A DNA stretch of 64,000 bases, taken from contig NZ_AP024849.1 in the NCBI RefSeq assembly GCF_019977655.1, forward strand, positions 3,815,001 to 3,879,000, written 5' to 3'. A program made the translations under genes and the position numbers. Below the pieces are notes generated by a model that saw nothing but the letters and a program-made list of their open reading frames with translations, made no database searches and was not told the DNA's origin. Below are positions 45,834 through 54,814 of this stretch, piece by piece (the first letter of the stretch is position 1; every line of letters begins with the position of its first letter). Source of the stretch: Clostridium gelidum (GTDB lineage: Bacteria > Bacillota > Clostridia > Clostridiales > Clostridiaceae).

Positions 45834-47198
45834 TTACATTACTAATTCAAAATCTTCATCCTTAGCATCTCTGTCTTGTCTATCCATTAGAGCACCAAGC
45901 ATTAATTCTAATAATCTCATACCACCTCTGTATCCAGTAACTGGCATTAATGAGTGAACATATCTATCTAATACTGGGAATCCAACTCTAACTAATGGTA
46001 TATCTTCAGCTTTTGCTATATATTTACCATGAGTTCCACCCATTAATAGATCTACTGTTTCATTTTTTATCAATTGGTGTAAGTAAAATAAATCTGAATC
46101 TTGTTTAACTATAGATCCTTCAACACCAAATTCTGCAAATAATGCATTTATTTCTTTCTCAAATGCCATTCCTGGAGTACCTGTAATTACATATTTAGGT
46201 ATCATTCCAAGTTCTAATACAAATTTAGTTAATGAAATTAATGTATCAGGATCTCCGTATAAAGCTACTTTCTTTTTATCATAATATGGATGCGCATCTA
46301 GCATTATATCAACAAGTTGTCCTCTTTCCTCTTCAAGTTCATAAGGAACTTCTTGTTTACTAAATCTACTTAATTCCATAATATAATCATCAGTAGCTCC
46401 AATACCTATAGGCATCTTTAATGTATTGTAAGGAACTTTAAATTTCTTTTCTAGTGTACTTGCACCTGCTTCTGATGCAAAACTTCCTATTGCTAAAGTT
46501 TTTTCGCAGTCTCCAAGTTCTATGATGTCTTGAACTTTTGTTCCACCCTTTGGATACATTTGATATTTACCAGTCATTGGAGAATCTAAAACTCCAGTTG
46601 TATCAGGAATCATTGTAAAATCTACACCCATAAGTTTTAACATTCTTTTCATTTCACGCATATCACCAGGGTTAACAAATCCAGGTATTACGCACATTTT
46701 TCCATTTTTTACTCCAGTTGTTTTAGATAAGCCATTAATAAAACCTGTGACCATGTTAGAGAATCCAGTAATATGTGATCCAACATAACTTGGAGTATTG
46801 GCATGTAACACGTACTTTCCTTCTGGAATATTCATATCTGAGATGTAAGTTTTTAAGTCATCACCTATAGTTTCTGATAAACATGTAGTATGAATTGCAA
46901 TTATCTCTGGATTATATATATCAAAAATATTTTTTACAGCAGTTTTAATATTACTACCTCCACCAAATACGCAAGCCCCTTCACTAAATGCTGAAGTAGT
47001 TGCTATAGCTGGTTCTTTAAAATGTCTTGATAATACTGTTCTATGGTATGAACAACAACCTTGTGATCCATGACTATGTGGCATACAACCATGAACACCA
47101 AGTGCAGCATACATTGCTCCAACTGGTTGACATGTCTTACTAGGGTTAATCGTAACTGCTTTTCTTTCTACTATTTTTTTTGGGGTTAAATCTAACAT
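45834..47198 (-). CDS. nifK: Nitrogenase MoFe protein beta chain
   Basis: A 454-residue beta subunit, short form lacking the roughly 50-residue N-terminal extension of proteobacterial NifK, as in C. pasteurianum. P-cluster cysteines: KTCQPVGA, GSQGCCSYH, TTCLSETIGDD. Together with NifD it forms the alpha2-beta2 MoFe protein that reduces N2 to ammonia. The ATG overlaps the nifD stop (TAATG), so the two chains are coupled. The nifK mRNA end is followed by palindrome R4. Confidence 0.96.
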   Translation of the reverse strand: MLDLTPKKIVERKAVTINPSKTCQPVGAMYAALGVHGCMPHSHGSQGCCSYHRTVLSRHFKEPAIATTSAFSEGACVFGGGSNIKTAVKNIFDIYNPEIIAIHTTCLSETIGDDLKTYISDMNIPEGKYVLHANTPSYVGSHITGFSNMVTGFINGLSKTTGVKNGKMCVIPGFVNPGDMREMKRMLKLMGVDFTMIPDTTGVLDSPMTGKYQMYPKGGTKVQDIIELGDCEKTLAIGSFASEAGASTLEKKFKVPYNTLKMPIGIGATDDYIMELSRFSKQEVPYELEEERGQLVDIMLDAHPYYDKKKVALYGDPDTLISLTKFVLELGMIPKYVITGTPGMAFEKEINALFAEFGVEGSIVKQDSDLFYLHQLIKNETVDLLMGGTHGKYIAKAEDIPLVRVGFPVLDRYVHSLMPVTGYRGGMRLLELMLGALMDRQDRDAKDEDFELVM

Positions 47199-48790
47199 TA
47201 TGCCTCACCTCCAAATGTTCCTTCTAATATAGATTGCTTTTTCCATGGCGCTACCACGAATCCCCAAGCTGGTGTGTATATTCCCATAGTTACATCGCGT
47301 CCAAAATTAACAGCACCTTTAAATCCTGCATAAGGTCCACTGTAATCATAAGAATGTAATTGTCTTGATAAAACTCCACCTTTCTGTATTGTGTATTTAT
47401 CTTTAATACCTGTAAAGAATATGTCTGGCTTTAGTTCTTTAATAAATTGTTCTTGTTCAAATTCATTTAAATCATCTACTACGATTGAACCTTTTGGCAT
47501 ATCAACCATCATACCATCATAATTTTCTAAATCATGTATAGTTTTCTTTAATTCTTGTATTTCTTCTTCTGATTTATATTCTTTGTATTTCCCTTCAATC
47601 TTTTCAACTTCTAATACTTCTATATTTTTTAAATCTGCATCTTCAACAATACTAGGAATTACTTCTCTACCTTCATAATCATCTCTGTGTGCAAATTCAA
47701 ATCCTGCAAGTACTGTTTCTACTCCCAAATCATTTAATAACAATTGATAATGATGGGCTCTTGAACCACCAACATATAATGCTGCTGTTTTTCCTGTTAA
47801 CTTGCTCTTGTAATATTCCATATCCTCTTTTATGTCTTCAAGCTCTTCAGCTATTACTTCTTCTGTCCTAGCTGTTATAGCTGGATCATTAAAGAATTTT
47901 GCCATATCTCTTAAAGAATCAACTATACCTTTAATTCCAATAAAGTTTACCTTAAGCCATGTAGTTCCATATTGGATTTTCATCATTTCTGCTATATAAT
48001 TGATAGAACGATGACATTGAACTAGGTTTAATTCTGCTGTGTGAGCCATTCGCATATCATCAATACTAGCATTACCAGTCATAACTGATATAACTTCATA
48101 GCCTATTCTCTTTAGGACTCTTTCTATTTCCCAAGAGTCCCCACCTATGTTATATTCTCCAAGAATGTTAACTGAATGTGTCTTAGGTGTATGATCTTTT
48201 GTTCCTATTATGGATTTGATTATCTTGTTATTTGCAATATGGTGACCAGCAGATTGTGATACACCTTTATAACCTTCGCAAGCAAAAGATATACACTCAA
48301 TTCCATACATTTGCTTAACTTCTACTGCAACTGCTGGAAGATCATCACCGATTAATCCAACTGGACATGTTGAACAAATAAATATTGCTTTTGGATTAAA
48401 TATCTCTACAATTTCTTTAATTGCGGCTTTTAATTTCTTTTCTCCACCAAATACAATATCACTGTCTCCTAAATTAGTACTGAAACAATATTGGATAAAA
48501 CTTCCATCTCCATCTTGAACTGAAGCTTTATTTCTTCTTGTTCCCCAAGAATAATATCCACACCCTATAGGACCATGAGTTAAAACTACAATATCTTTTA
48601 TAGGTCCAAGAACAACTCCTTTACAGCCTGCATAACAACAACCTCTATGTGTCAGCATTCCCGGCATAGTTCTTCTATTTGCATCAATTTCTTCTGTTTC
48701 ATTTTCAATGTCTAATATATGTTTTTTTCTGTTTTTGTATACTTTTGCACTATATTTATCTAATACACTATCTAATACTTTATTACTCAT
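47198..48790 (-). CDS. nifD: Nitrogenase MoFe protein alpha chain
   Basis: A 530-residue alpha subunit carrying FeMo-cofactor. P-cluster cysteines lie in RGCCYAGCKG, GPIGCGYYSWG and CSTCPVGLIGDD; the cofactor Cys is in NLVQCHRSINYI and the His in RQLHSYDYSGPYAGF. The insertion of about 50 residues near 380-430 (EVEKIEGKYKEYKSEEEIQE) is the clostridial hallmark and proves the molybdenum type rather than Vnf or Anf. ATG 48790 has GGAGGTGAGG upstream; the longest frame begins five codons earlier. It lies 18 bases after nifI2. Confidence 0.97.
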   Translation of the reverse strand: MSNKVLDSVLDKYSAKVYKNRKKHILDIENETEEIDANRRTMPGMLTHRGCCYAGCKGVVLGPIKDIVVLTHGPIGCGYYSWGTRRNKASVQDGDGSFIQYCFSTNLGDSDIVFGGEKKLKAAIKEIVEIFNPKAIFICSTCPVGLIGDDLPAVAVEVKQMYGIECISFACEGYKGVSQSAGHHIANNKIIKSIIGTKDHTPKTHSVNILGEYNIGGDSWEIERVLKRIGYEVISVMTGNASIDDMRMAHTAELNLVQCHRSINYIAEMMKIQYGTTWLKVNFIGIKGIVDSLRDMAKFFNDPAITARTEEVIAEELEDIKEDMEYYKSKLTGKTAALYVGGSRAHHYQLLLNDLGVETVLAGFEFAHRDDYEGREVIPSIVEDADLKNIEVLEVEKIEGKYKEYKSEEEIQELKKTIHDLENYDGMMVDMPKGSIVVDDLNEFEQEQFIKELKPDIFFTGIKDKYTIQKGGVLSRQLHSYDYSGPYAGFKGAVNFGRDVTMGIYTPAWGFVVAPWKKQSILEGTFGGEA

Positions 48791-48808
48791 TTGCCTCACC
48801 TCCACACT

Positions 48809-49192
48809 TTAAATTGCACTTTCTCCTGTTTGTCCATCTCTAACTCTATATACTTCTTCGATTGGTAGTATAAATATTTTCCCATCTCCTGGAGTTCCAG
48901 TTGAATTTACACTCATTATTGTATCTACAACAGTTTTTACTTCATCATCATTTACTACTAATGTAATAAACCTTTTAGGAATTAGTCTACCTCTTTCAGA
49001 TAAATTTTCTCCATATGATGATGATTGTATTTCACCAGATTCAACATATGATTCAATTAAAGCCATATCTATAGATTTTTTACCTCTTCCAAGTACTTTT
49101 CTGCAAGTAATTGATGGAAATCCAGCTTCTGCAAGGGATTCTTTAGTTTTATTTACTTTATTCAAACGAATAATACACATAACTTCTTTCAT
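48809..49192 (-). CDS. nifI2: PII-like nitrogenase regulator NifI2
   Basis: A 127-residue GlnB-family protein. With NifI1 it switches off the MoFe protein when ammonium or glutamine is plentiful; 2-oxoglutarate and ATP release it. Core motifs are MCIIRLNKVNKTKESLAEAGF, LGRGKK, RLIPKRFITLVV and GDGKIFILPIEEVYRVR. The T-loop is longer and lacks the uridylylated Tyr context of GlnB. The place between nifH and nifD, after nifI1, is the standard archaeal/clostridial order. Confidence 0.95.
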   Translation of the reverse strand: MKEVMCIIRLNKVNKTKESLAEAGFPSITCRKVLGRGKKSIDMALIESYVESGEIQSSSYGENLSERGRLIPKRFITLVVNDDEVKTVVDTIMSVNSTGTPGDGKIFILPIEEVYRVRDGQTGESAI

Positions 49193-49216
49193 AAAGCTAT
49201 TCCTCCTAATTTAATT

Positions 49217-49543
49217 TTATAATCCGGATTTTCCACTACTTACAGTGTATGCTTCTTCAACTGGTGCAACAAATATTTTACCATCTCCAAAAGCACCCTT
49301 TTCTCCAGTTCTAGAACTTCTCATTATAACTTTTATTACATCATCTTTATCTTCATCTTTTACTGCGATTAAAAGCATTTCTTTTGGAAGTTCATCATAA
49401 TGAATTTCTCCAACTTTAATTCCCTTTTGCTTACCTCGTCCAAAAACCTCCATTTTTGTAACTTCTGGAAAACCAGCATCTAGTAATTCTGAAAGTACTG
49501 TACTAACCCTTTCTGGTCTTATTATCGCACGAATCATATACAT
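49217..49543 (-). CDS. nifI1: PII-like nitrogenase regulator NifI1
   Basis: A 108-residue GlnB-family protein that acts with NifI2. Motifs: MIRAIIRPERVSTVLSELLDAGF, EVFGRGKQKGI, PKEMLLIAVKDED and GDGKIFVAPVEEAYTVSSGKSG. ATG 49543 follows GAAGGAGAG; the longer frame to 49597 has no ribosome site. It lies about 100 bases after nifH and 24 before nifI2. Confidence 0.95.
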   Translation of the reverse strand: MYMIRAIIRPERVSTVLSELLDAGFPEVTKMEVFGRGKQKGIKVGEIHYDELPKEMLLIAVKDEDKDDVIKVIMRSSRTGEKGAFGDGKIFVAPVEEAYTVSSGKSGL

Positions 49544-49644
49544 ATATTTTTCTCTCCTTCTATAAAATATTTTGTTTTTAGATATAGATTTAAACACATT
49601 TGGTTTTAAATTATGGTTATTTTAATAATATGTTTTTCTTTATC

Positions 49645-50466
49645 CTAGATATCCATTAAACCATATTCCATTAATATTTCTTCTAGTCTTTCTTGAGACA
49701 TTGGTTTTGGAATAACAAACATTTTATTGTCATCTATTGCCTTAGCAAGTGCTCTGTATTCATCTGCTTGATCTGCTTTTGGATCAAATTCTATAACTGT
49801 TTGCTTATGAATTTCTGCTCTTTGAACCATATTATCTCTTGGTACAAAGTGAATTAATTGACTTCCAAGTTCTTCTGCGAAAGCTTTTAAAAGATCTAAT
49901 TCTTTATCAACTTTTCTACTGTTACAAATGATACCACCAAGTCTAACTCCACCTGTTGTTGCATATTTCATAATACCTTTTGATATATTATTAGCTGCAT
50001 ATAATGCCATCATTTCTCCACTTGCAACTATATATATTTCTTGAGCTTTTCCTTCTCTCATTGGCATTGCGAATCCACCACACACAACATCTCCAAGTAC
50101 ATCGTAGAAAACATAATCTAATTCTGGTGTATATGCTCCTAATTGTTCAAGCATTCCTATTGCTGTAATGATTCCACGACCTGCACATCCAACTCCTGGT
50201 TCTGGGCCTCCTGATTCAACACACATTATTCCACCGTATCCAGGTTTTAAGATTGCATCTAATTCGATGTCATCTCCTTCTTCTCTTAAAGTATCTAGAA
50301 CTGTTTTTTGTGCTAATCCTCCAAGTACTAATCTTGTTGAATCTGCTTTAGGATCACACCCTACTATCATTATTTTCTTTCCCATTTCAGCTAATGCTGA
50401 TGTTAAATTTTGAGTGGTAGTAGATTTTCCTATACCACCTTTTCCATAAATCGCAACTTGTCTCAT
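49645..50466 (-). CDS. nifH: Nitrogenase iron protein
   Basis: A 273-residue dinitrogenase reductase that passes electrons to NifDK with ATP hydrolysis and also acts in cofactor maturation. The P-loop YGKGGIGKSTTTQN is near the start. Cluster cysteines are in GGPEPGVGCAGRGII and GDVVCGGFAMPMR. DPKADSTR is switch I. Length is that of clostridial NifH. GAGGAGG precedes the ATG. First gene of the nifH-I1-I2-D-K operon, with a long leader that carries a terminator and, upstream, two promoter-like copies. It is a likely Mo-type NifH and no second nifH copy is in the window. Confidence 0.98.
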   Translation of the reverse strand: MRQVAIYGKGGIGKSTTTQNLTSALAEMGKKIMIVGCDPKADSTRLVLGGLAQKTVLDTLREEGDDIELDAILKPGYGGIMCVESGGPEPGVGCAGRGIITAIGMLEQLGAYTPELDYVFYDVLGDVVCGGFAMPMREGKAQEIYIVASGEMMALYAANNISKGIMKYATTGGVRLGGIICNSRKVDKELDLLKAFAEELGSQLIHFVPRDNMVQRAEIHKQTVIEFDPKADQADEYRALAKAIDDNKMFVIPKPMSQERLEEILMEYGLMDI

Positions 50467-50691
50467 ACTAATTTCCTCCTCTTAATTTAAAATAGATTTT
50501 ATCCATGTCTAGTTGTTTAACTAAATCAACTGGAGTAAAACTCCAACTGAAAAGTTTCACTTTATATAAGCCCTTTTGGGACATTATAACTTAATTGTAT
50601 TAATATAACTAAAAAATAGTTTAAAAAAAAGAATCTATTTTGTATAACCGCTAAAGTTATATAAAGTAGACTCCTTCGTCCTTCATTTAAT

Positions 50692-50747
50692 AAAAAAAAT
50701 CCAAGATTTAACTTCTTCATTGAGTTAAAAACTTAGACTTCATTGCC
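50692..50747 (-). promoter_or_regulatory. nifH leader, hexaloop hairpin plus terminator
   Basis: Minus strand: GGC-AAUGAA-GUC (50736-50747) directly before a terminator CTAAGTTTTTAACT/AGTTAAATCTTGG with a U8 run (50692-50735). Identical over about 20 bases to the distal nifV leader. The upstream leader has almost no G, so a P1 with G at loop position 4 cannot form. The terminator lies 225 bases before the nifH start. Confidence 0.8.
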
Positions 50748-50787
50748 TTAATTGTAAGTAATTAATTTTTATTTAGTTATTTAAATT

Positions 50788-50976
50788 ACTATATCATAAA
50801 ATTTTCATCTTGCAAACTCTTTTTCAAATTTTATAATATCTGTAATGAGTTGCTGTTTTTTTTGATTTGTTTTTGTTATTGAAATTATCATATCACAAAT
50901 AATTAGTATTGCAAGCTCTTTTTCATTTTTCTATGACATTTGCAATGATAACGATACACTTTTATCAATTTGATAA
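50788..50976 (-). promoter_or_regulatory. nifH promoter region: two promoter-like copies and an inverted-repeat operator
   Basis: Copy 1: TTGCAA (50810-50815), 16-base spacer, TATAGT (50788-50793). Copy 2: TTGCAA (50909-50914), 16-base spacer, TATGAT (50887-50892). They are exactly 99 bases apart and share GAAAAAGAG(C/T)TTGCAA upstream. A palindrome TTATCA-ATT-TGATAA lies at 50962-50976 with a further TGATAA half-site at 50946-50951. No GG-N10-GC sigma-54 pattern is seen. The operator fits a dimeric repressor or activator; which one is unknown. Confidence 0.6.
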
Positions 50977-51009
50977 CAAAATATCACTTTTACCATAATT
51001 CACAAAAAA

Positions 51010-51939
51010 TCACTTATTTAAATCGCCCACAAGTGTAAGTTGCTTTTCTCCAAAACTCCTTACTTCAAACTTATTTTCTTTAATATCATACTCATATTTA
51101 TTATCTATTATAACTAAATTATCTCTAAATTCTATAGTTAATGATATAGTATCCATAACTTCACTATTAGAATATATCCTTAATTTTTTTGGCGTATGAT
51201 ATATTGTGTCTCCTTCCGAAGTAGTAACTGTTATTGTATTTCTAGAAGTAATAAGTGATTTTATCTTACCATCTTCATAAAACTTAAGAGAATTTTCATC
51301 TCCATGAATTCCTATGGCATTAACATCATAGGCCTCTATATCTCCAATAATCGTATTTATAGTAGTTGGTCTAAAAGGTTCACATGATTTAAGTTTGCCA
51401 CTTTCATATAAGGAAAATCCTATTCTGCCTGTAATCTTATAGTCTTTTAAAGTAAGATTGACTTTTTCCTTAGGCCATAAAGTTATACTCTTCAGCTCAC
51501 AATTTTCATAAAAATGTAGAGTCATAACTTTAGCTTCAAAAGATGCAAACTCAAAGTTAAATTTATGTGTTTTTGCTAAATTATATTCATCATCTTCAGA
51601 CCAATATCCAGATAATTTACCATCTAACAAAAACAATCTATTAATTGCTCCCTCTTCATAAAATGTAATTTTTTCAACTTCATACTCTCCCATCTTAGTT
51701 TTAATGGAAGTTAGTTCATTTAATGAAATACATTTTATATTTCCACTTTTATAAACTTTTACTGATGGGAATTCCTTTTTCCTTAGATCTGGAAATCCAT
51801 ATGAAGGTATTAGCTTGTACCCTAAAATATCAAGTTCACTTTTTTCTTCTAACTTGTATCCTTCTACTTCTCCAGTAGGATAATATTCAGCGACAAATGT
51901 ATCATTTAAAATTCCAAATTTTGTTTTTATTATTTCCAT
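51010..51939 (-). CDS. MORN-like repeat protein (YwqK-like), upstream of nifH
   Basis: A 309-residue soluble protein built of repeats with the pattern (F/L)Y-E-x-G-x-(I/L)-x-(S/R)-(I/L/C): FYEEGAIN, FYENCELKSI, LYESGKLKSC, FYEDGKIKSL, plus VYKSGNIKCI. These resemble MORN/YwqK antitoxin-type repeats that make beta-hairpin rods. There is no catalytic motif. It follows anfO with a gap of 26 bases and precedes nifH, so it is probably co-transcribed with anfO. Function unknown. Confidence 0.65.
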   Translation of the reverse strand: MEIIKTKFGILNDTFVAEYYPTGEVEGYKLEEKSELDILGYKLIPSYGFPDLRKKEFPSVKVYKSGNIKCISLNELTSIKTKMGEYEVEKITFYEEGAINRLFLLDGKLSGYWSEDDEYNLAKTHKFNFEFASFEAKVMTLHFYENCELKSITLWPKEKVNLTLKDYKITGRIGFSLYESGKLKSCEPFRPTTINTIIGDIEAYDVNAIGIHGDENSLKFYEDGKIKSLITSRNTITVTTSEGDTIYHTPKKLRIYSNSEVMDTISLTIEFRDNLVIIDNKYEYDIKENKFEVRSFGEKQLTLVGDLNK

Positions 51940-51965
51940 AGTTTTATCCTCCTTTTCCTATAAGA

Positions 51966-52574
51966 CTAATTGTATTTTTCTATAGTTACATTATACTCAT
52001 TTCTTTTAATTTCCTCAACTTTTAATGTTATTTTCCCTTTATCTTTTTCTTTTATAATCCAAGGTGGTACATGGCAACAATGTATTTCTATTTTTTTTAC
52101 TTCATCCTTCTCTAAAAATGGAATTATCACCTTTTTAGATGACAGTTCTGGTTTGGAAAGTTCTAATTCCATTAAATCTATATAAAAATGTCCTTCTCCA
52201 AGTTCTTTTGCAATTTCTTCTTGATTTTCTTCTCTTTCTTCTTCTTCTTTTTCTTTAATTATAATTTCATCTAAAAAGTTTAGTGGATTTCCTTCTAGTT
52301 CCCAAACACTAAAATCTTCTGCATAAAATACACTATATGGAATTCCAAAGGCTTTATTTACTATAACAATTTTGCATTCTTCCATTTGTTTTATTAAATT
52401 TAAATACTCTTCTCTTATTTCTCTTACTCCTTTTCCATCAATTGATATTTCTACTGATACTTCTTTTTTTGCTTTCCATAAATCTTCTTTTTTTTCAAAA
52501 ATCTTAACACACTTTGATTCTATAAAAGAACTTATTTCATTTCTTTCATCAAGAAATACTGCTATTTCATTCAT
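51966..52574 (-). CDS. anfO: AnfO-family protein
   Basis: A 202-residue protein matching the AnfO family known from iron-only nitrogenase operons: MNEIAVFLDERNEI start, a central FGIPYSVFYAEDFSVWELEG block, an acidic EEEER stretch, HFYIDLMELE, then KKVIIPFLEKDEVKKIEIHCCHVPPWI, the most typical motif. ATG 52574 with GAGGAGTG is the start; the longer frame to 52676 runs through a terminator. AnfO's exact role in Fe-nitrogenase is unsettled. Here no anfH, D, G or K is present in the window, so it stands beside Mo-type nif. It has its own terminator leader. Confidence 0.82.
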   Translation of the reverse strand: MNEIAVFLDERNEISSFIESKCVKIFEKKEDLWKAKKEVSVEISIDGKGVREIREEYLNLIKQMEECKIVIVNKAFGIPYSVFYAEDFSVWELEGNPLNFLDEIIIKEKEEEEREENQEEIAKELGEGHFYIDLMELELSKPELSSKKVIIPFLEKDEVKKIEIHCCHVPPWIIKEKDKGKITLKVEEIKRNEYNVTIEKYN

Positions 52575-52618
52575 AATATCACTCCTCATAAATTTTATTT
52601 TTTTGATTGCGCCTAAAC

Positions 52619-52652
52619 AAAAAAGACACAGTAAAATCACTGCGTCTTTGCA
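52619..52652 (-). promoter_or_regulatory. anfO leader, hexaloop hairpin plus terminator
   Basis: Minus strand: UGC-AAAGAC-GCA (52641-52652), overlapping the terminator AAAGACGCAGT/ACTGTGTCTTT with U6 (52619-52649). It lies in the 115-base gap after the regulator gene and 45 bases before the anfO start. It could also end the regulator transcript. The AUAGAAUAUU stretch upstream resembles that before the pyrimidine operon leader. Confidence 0.7.
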
Positions 52653-52689
52653 CCTAAAATATTCTATTAATCTCATATTATATTATTGC

Positions 52690-53652
52690 CTAAGTTTTAG
52701 CAAGTATTTTACCTGTATCTTTTAAATTATATCCTCCTAAAACTTCAATTTCTTTTTTAAATTCTTCACTTTGTATAGTATCTATGATCATTTTGTATAT
52801 TGGATATTTTAAATCTGATACTTTTATAACTAAGTCATACCTTTCTTCTTGCAGCTTTATAAAATCAATTTCGCTTAACTGAGAAGCTACCTTTTCATTT
52901 CCTAATCCAACATCGCCTTCACACCTTGCAATACTTCTTCCTACTGCTGAATGAGATTGTTTTTCTATATTATATCCATTGATTTTTTCTCTATCTATAT
53001 TATTTAATCTTAATTTTTCATCTAGTAAAATTCTTATTCCAGAACCTTTTTCTCTATTTATCATTGATATATTATGCTTAGTTAAATCTTTCCATGTATT
53101 TATTTTATATGGATTTCCTTTAGCTACATAAAAACCAACATTTCTATAAGCTAAATTTATAATTAAACACGCTATTCCTGGAAGCATTTTTCTAACAAAA
53201 GCAGTATTATATTCATTAGTATCTCCATCCCATAAATGCGCTGACGAAATAGAAATTTTATCATTGTACAAATCATAAAGACTTTCATAACTTCCAACAT
53301 TGGATCTTAGTACTCTTACGTCACTAGTTTTTTCTCTAATATTTTCTGCGAGTATATCTAAAATTACATCTTGCCCTGATATTATAATATCATTTTGACT
53401 CTCTAATTTCTTTATATTATTTAAGTTTTCTTCTTTATTGGATTCATCTTTCGGTGCCATAAATTTATTATTACTTTTTGTAACCTTTTGATTATTTATA
53501 TAACTTTCAACATCGGTTTTATCTATTCTTAATTTTTTGCCCACTTTATAACCAGGCAATTCTCCTCTTTTTACTAATTCATACACAGTGTTTTTAGTTA
53601 TCTTTAATAATTCAGCAACTTCAAGTGCTGTTAAAGATTCTTCAATATCCAT
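52690..53652 (-). CDS. HTH/PBP-domain regulator, probable molybdate/metal sensor
   Basis: A 320-residue protein. Residues 6-55 are an excisionase/MerR-like helix-turn-helix (LTALEVAELLKITKNTVYELVKRGELPGYKVGKKLRID). Residues 85-315 are a type II periplasmic-binding-like domain kept in the cytoplasm (VRVLRSNVGSYESLYDLY, SAHLWDGDTNEYN, NREKGSGIRILLDE, RCEGDVGLG). This fusion is common in clostridia and often stands by molybdate or tungstate genes, which fits the Mo-nitrogenase and molbindin here. Ligand not shown. It follows two similar cytoplasmic binding-like proteins. Confidence 0.8.
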   Translation of the reverse strand: MDIEESLTALEVAELLKITKNTVYELVKRGELPGYKVGKKLRIDKTDVESYINNQKVTKSNNKFMAPKDESNKEENLNNIKKLESQNDIIISGQDVILDILAENIREKTSDVRVLRSNVGSYESLYDLYNDKISISSAHLWDGDTNEYNTAFVRKMLPGIACLIINLAYRNVGFYVAKGNPYKINTWKDLTKHNISMINREKGSGIRILLDEKLRLNNIDREKINGYNIEKQSHSAVGRSIARCEGDVGLGNEKVASQLSEIDFIKLQEERYDLVIKVSDLKYPIYKMIIDTIQSEEFKKEIEVLGGYNLKDTGKILAKT

Positions 53653-53797
53653 AGAACTTCCTCCTTATTGGCATTAGTTAATTCTATCATTTATAAGTAA
53701 GAATTTCTAGCAAGTAATACATTTTAAACACATCATTTTGATACAAATCAAATAACAGCTCAATAATCTTGTCTACTATTGTATTTTTGAACTTTAT

Positions 53798-54811
53798 TTA
53801 TTGTAAATTATTAAAATGTGAATTTAATTCTATTAATAATTTATTTATATTATTATTGCTTATAAAATTCCAGCCTATCCAATTTAGCTTATAATTATTT
53901 TCCTCCAGGTACTTTAAATAATCCATTGGATGTGGTAAAGATGCATTTTTACAAATCTCCCTTACTTCTGCACCAATAAAATAATTCACTGCACTTTCTA
54001 AATTTTTAGAAATTTCTTTTTGAACTAGCAAGGTAACAGGACTTACAATCGCTCCATCTTTTGGCCATATAATCTTAATGTTTTCATTATTTTTAAGAAG
54101 CTTTGCGTAAAAATATGGCATAACACTTATTGTTGGTGAATCTTTCATTCCCTTTCCAGCATTCTTTACCATTTCAGCTGGATGTCCACCATACCCAACA
54201 AGTTTACTTAATTTTTTGATTCCATCCATGCCATAATCTTTATATATTGCAAGCAATGTTGTTTCGCAATACTTTCCCTTTTTACCTCTAATAGCAATTT
54301 CATTTTTAAAAGGACTATTTAAAAGTTCTTCCCATGAATTAGGTATATCTCTACCTTTCAATTTAGTTAAATCCACAACCATAACTAAATAATTTAATGC
54401 CATTATATAATAATTTCCCTCTAAATCACTTAAATCATTTCTCTTTACATCTTCTTCAATTCCTTTAACTTCTTTAAAGTATTTTTCATCTATTGCTTTG
54501 GTTCTAAAATCTTTTCTATAAAAACTATTTACTCCAGCACTTATGATAATCTTTGGTAGTTCTTCCTTAAGCGGAATATGTGAAGATTCATCCATCCACA
54601 TAACTTCATAATTAGCATTACCTTCTAAAAGATATTTAAAATCACATTCATATCCTAAATTATTTATCATATCATCAAATCCAGTTTCTACTGGCACCTT
54701 AATAGGACATGGTAATAATCCAAGAACATCATATTCAGACTTATCAATAATATTTTTCATTTTACTCACACTCACAACCCCAATCATAATTGTATTATTA
54801 TTGCCATGCAT
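53798..54811 (-). CDS. Cytoplasmic solute-binding-like protein A
   Basis: A 337-residue protein of the type II solute-binding fold without signal peptide. It is clearly related to the protein at 55908-56933: shared features are the SWEELL block, the IYKDYGMDGIK / YKNFGEEGIK block, MPYFYAK / MPYFFAK, IKIIWPKDGA / LKIIWPKEGA, and NWIGWNFI near the end. Without export it cannot serve uptake from outside, so a metal-chaperone or sensing role is likely. It starts a few bases after the lipoprotein stop; no good ribosome site is seen before ATG 54811, and an internal ATG about 17 codons on is an alternative. Confidence 0.65.
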   Translation of the reverse strand: MHGNNNTIMIGVVSVSKMKNIIDKSEYDVLGLLPCPIKVPVETGFDDMINNLGYECDFKYLLEGNANYEVMWMDESSHIPLKEELPKIIISAGVNSFYRKDFRTKAIDEKYFKEVKGIEEDVKRNDLSDLEGNYYIMALNYLVMVVDLTKLKGRDIPNSWEELLNSPFKNEIAIRGKKGKYCETTLLAIYKDYGMDGIKKLSKLVGYGGHPAEMVKNAGKGMKDSPTISVMPYFYAKLLKNNENIKIIWPKDGAIVSPVTLLVQKEISKNLESAVNYFIGAEVREICKNASLPHPMDYLKYLEENNYKLNWIGWNFISNNNINKLLIELNSHFNNLQ

Positions 54812-54814
54812 AAT

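Noticed and set aside
47198..50466. Vanadium or iron-only nitrogenase
   Set aside because: NifD has the clostridial Mo-type insertion and cofactor residues, and no vnfG/anfG gene is present.
50780..50920. Sigma-54 promoter for nifH
   Set aside because: TTGCA is present but the required GG 10 bases before GC is not; a sigma-70-like reading fits better.
52575..52676. Longer anfO beginning upstream
   Set aside because: The extension reads through an intrinsic terminator; the family start MNEIAVFLD is at 52574 with a good ribosome site.
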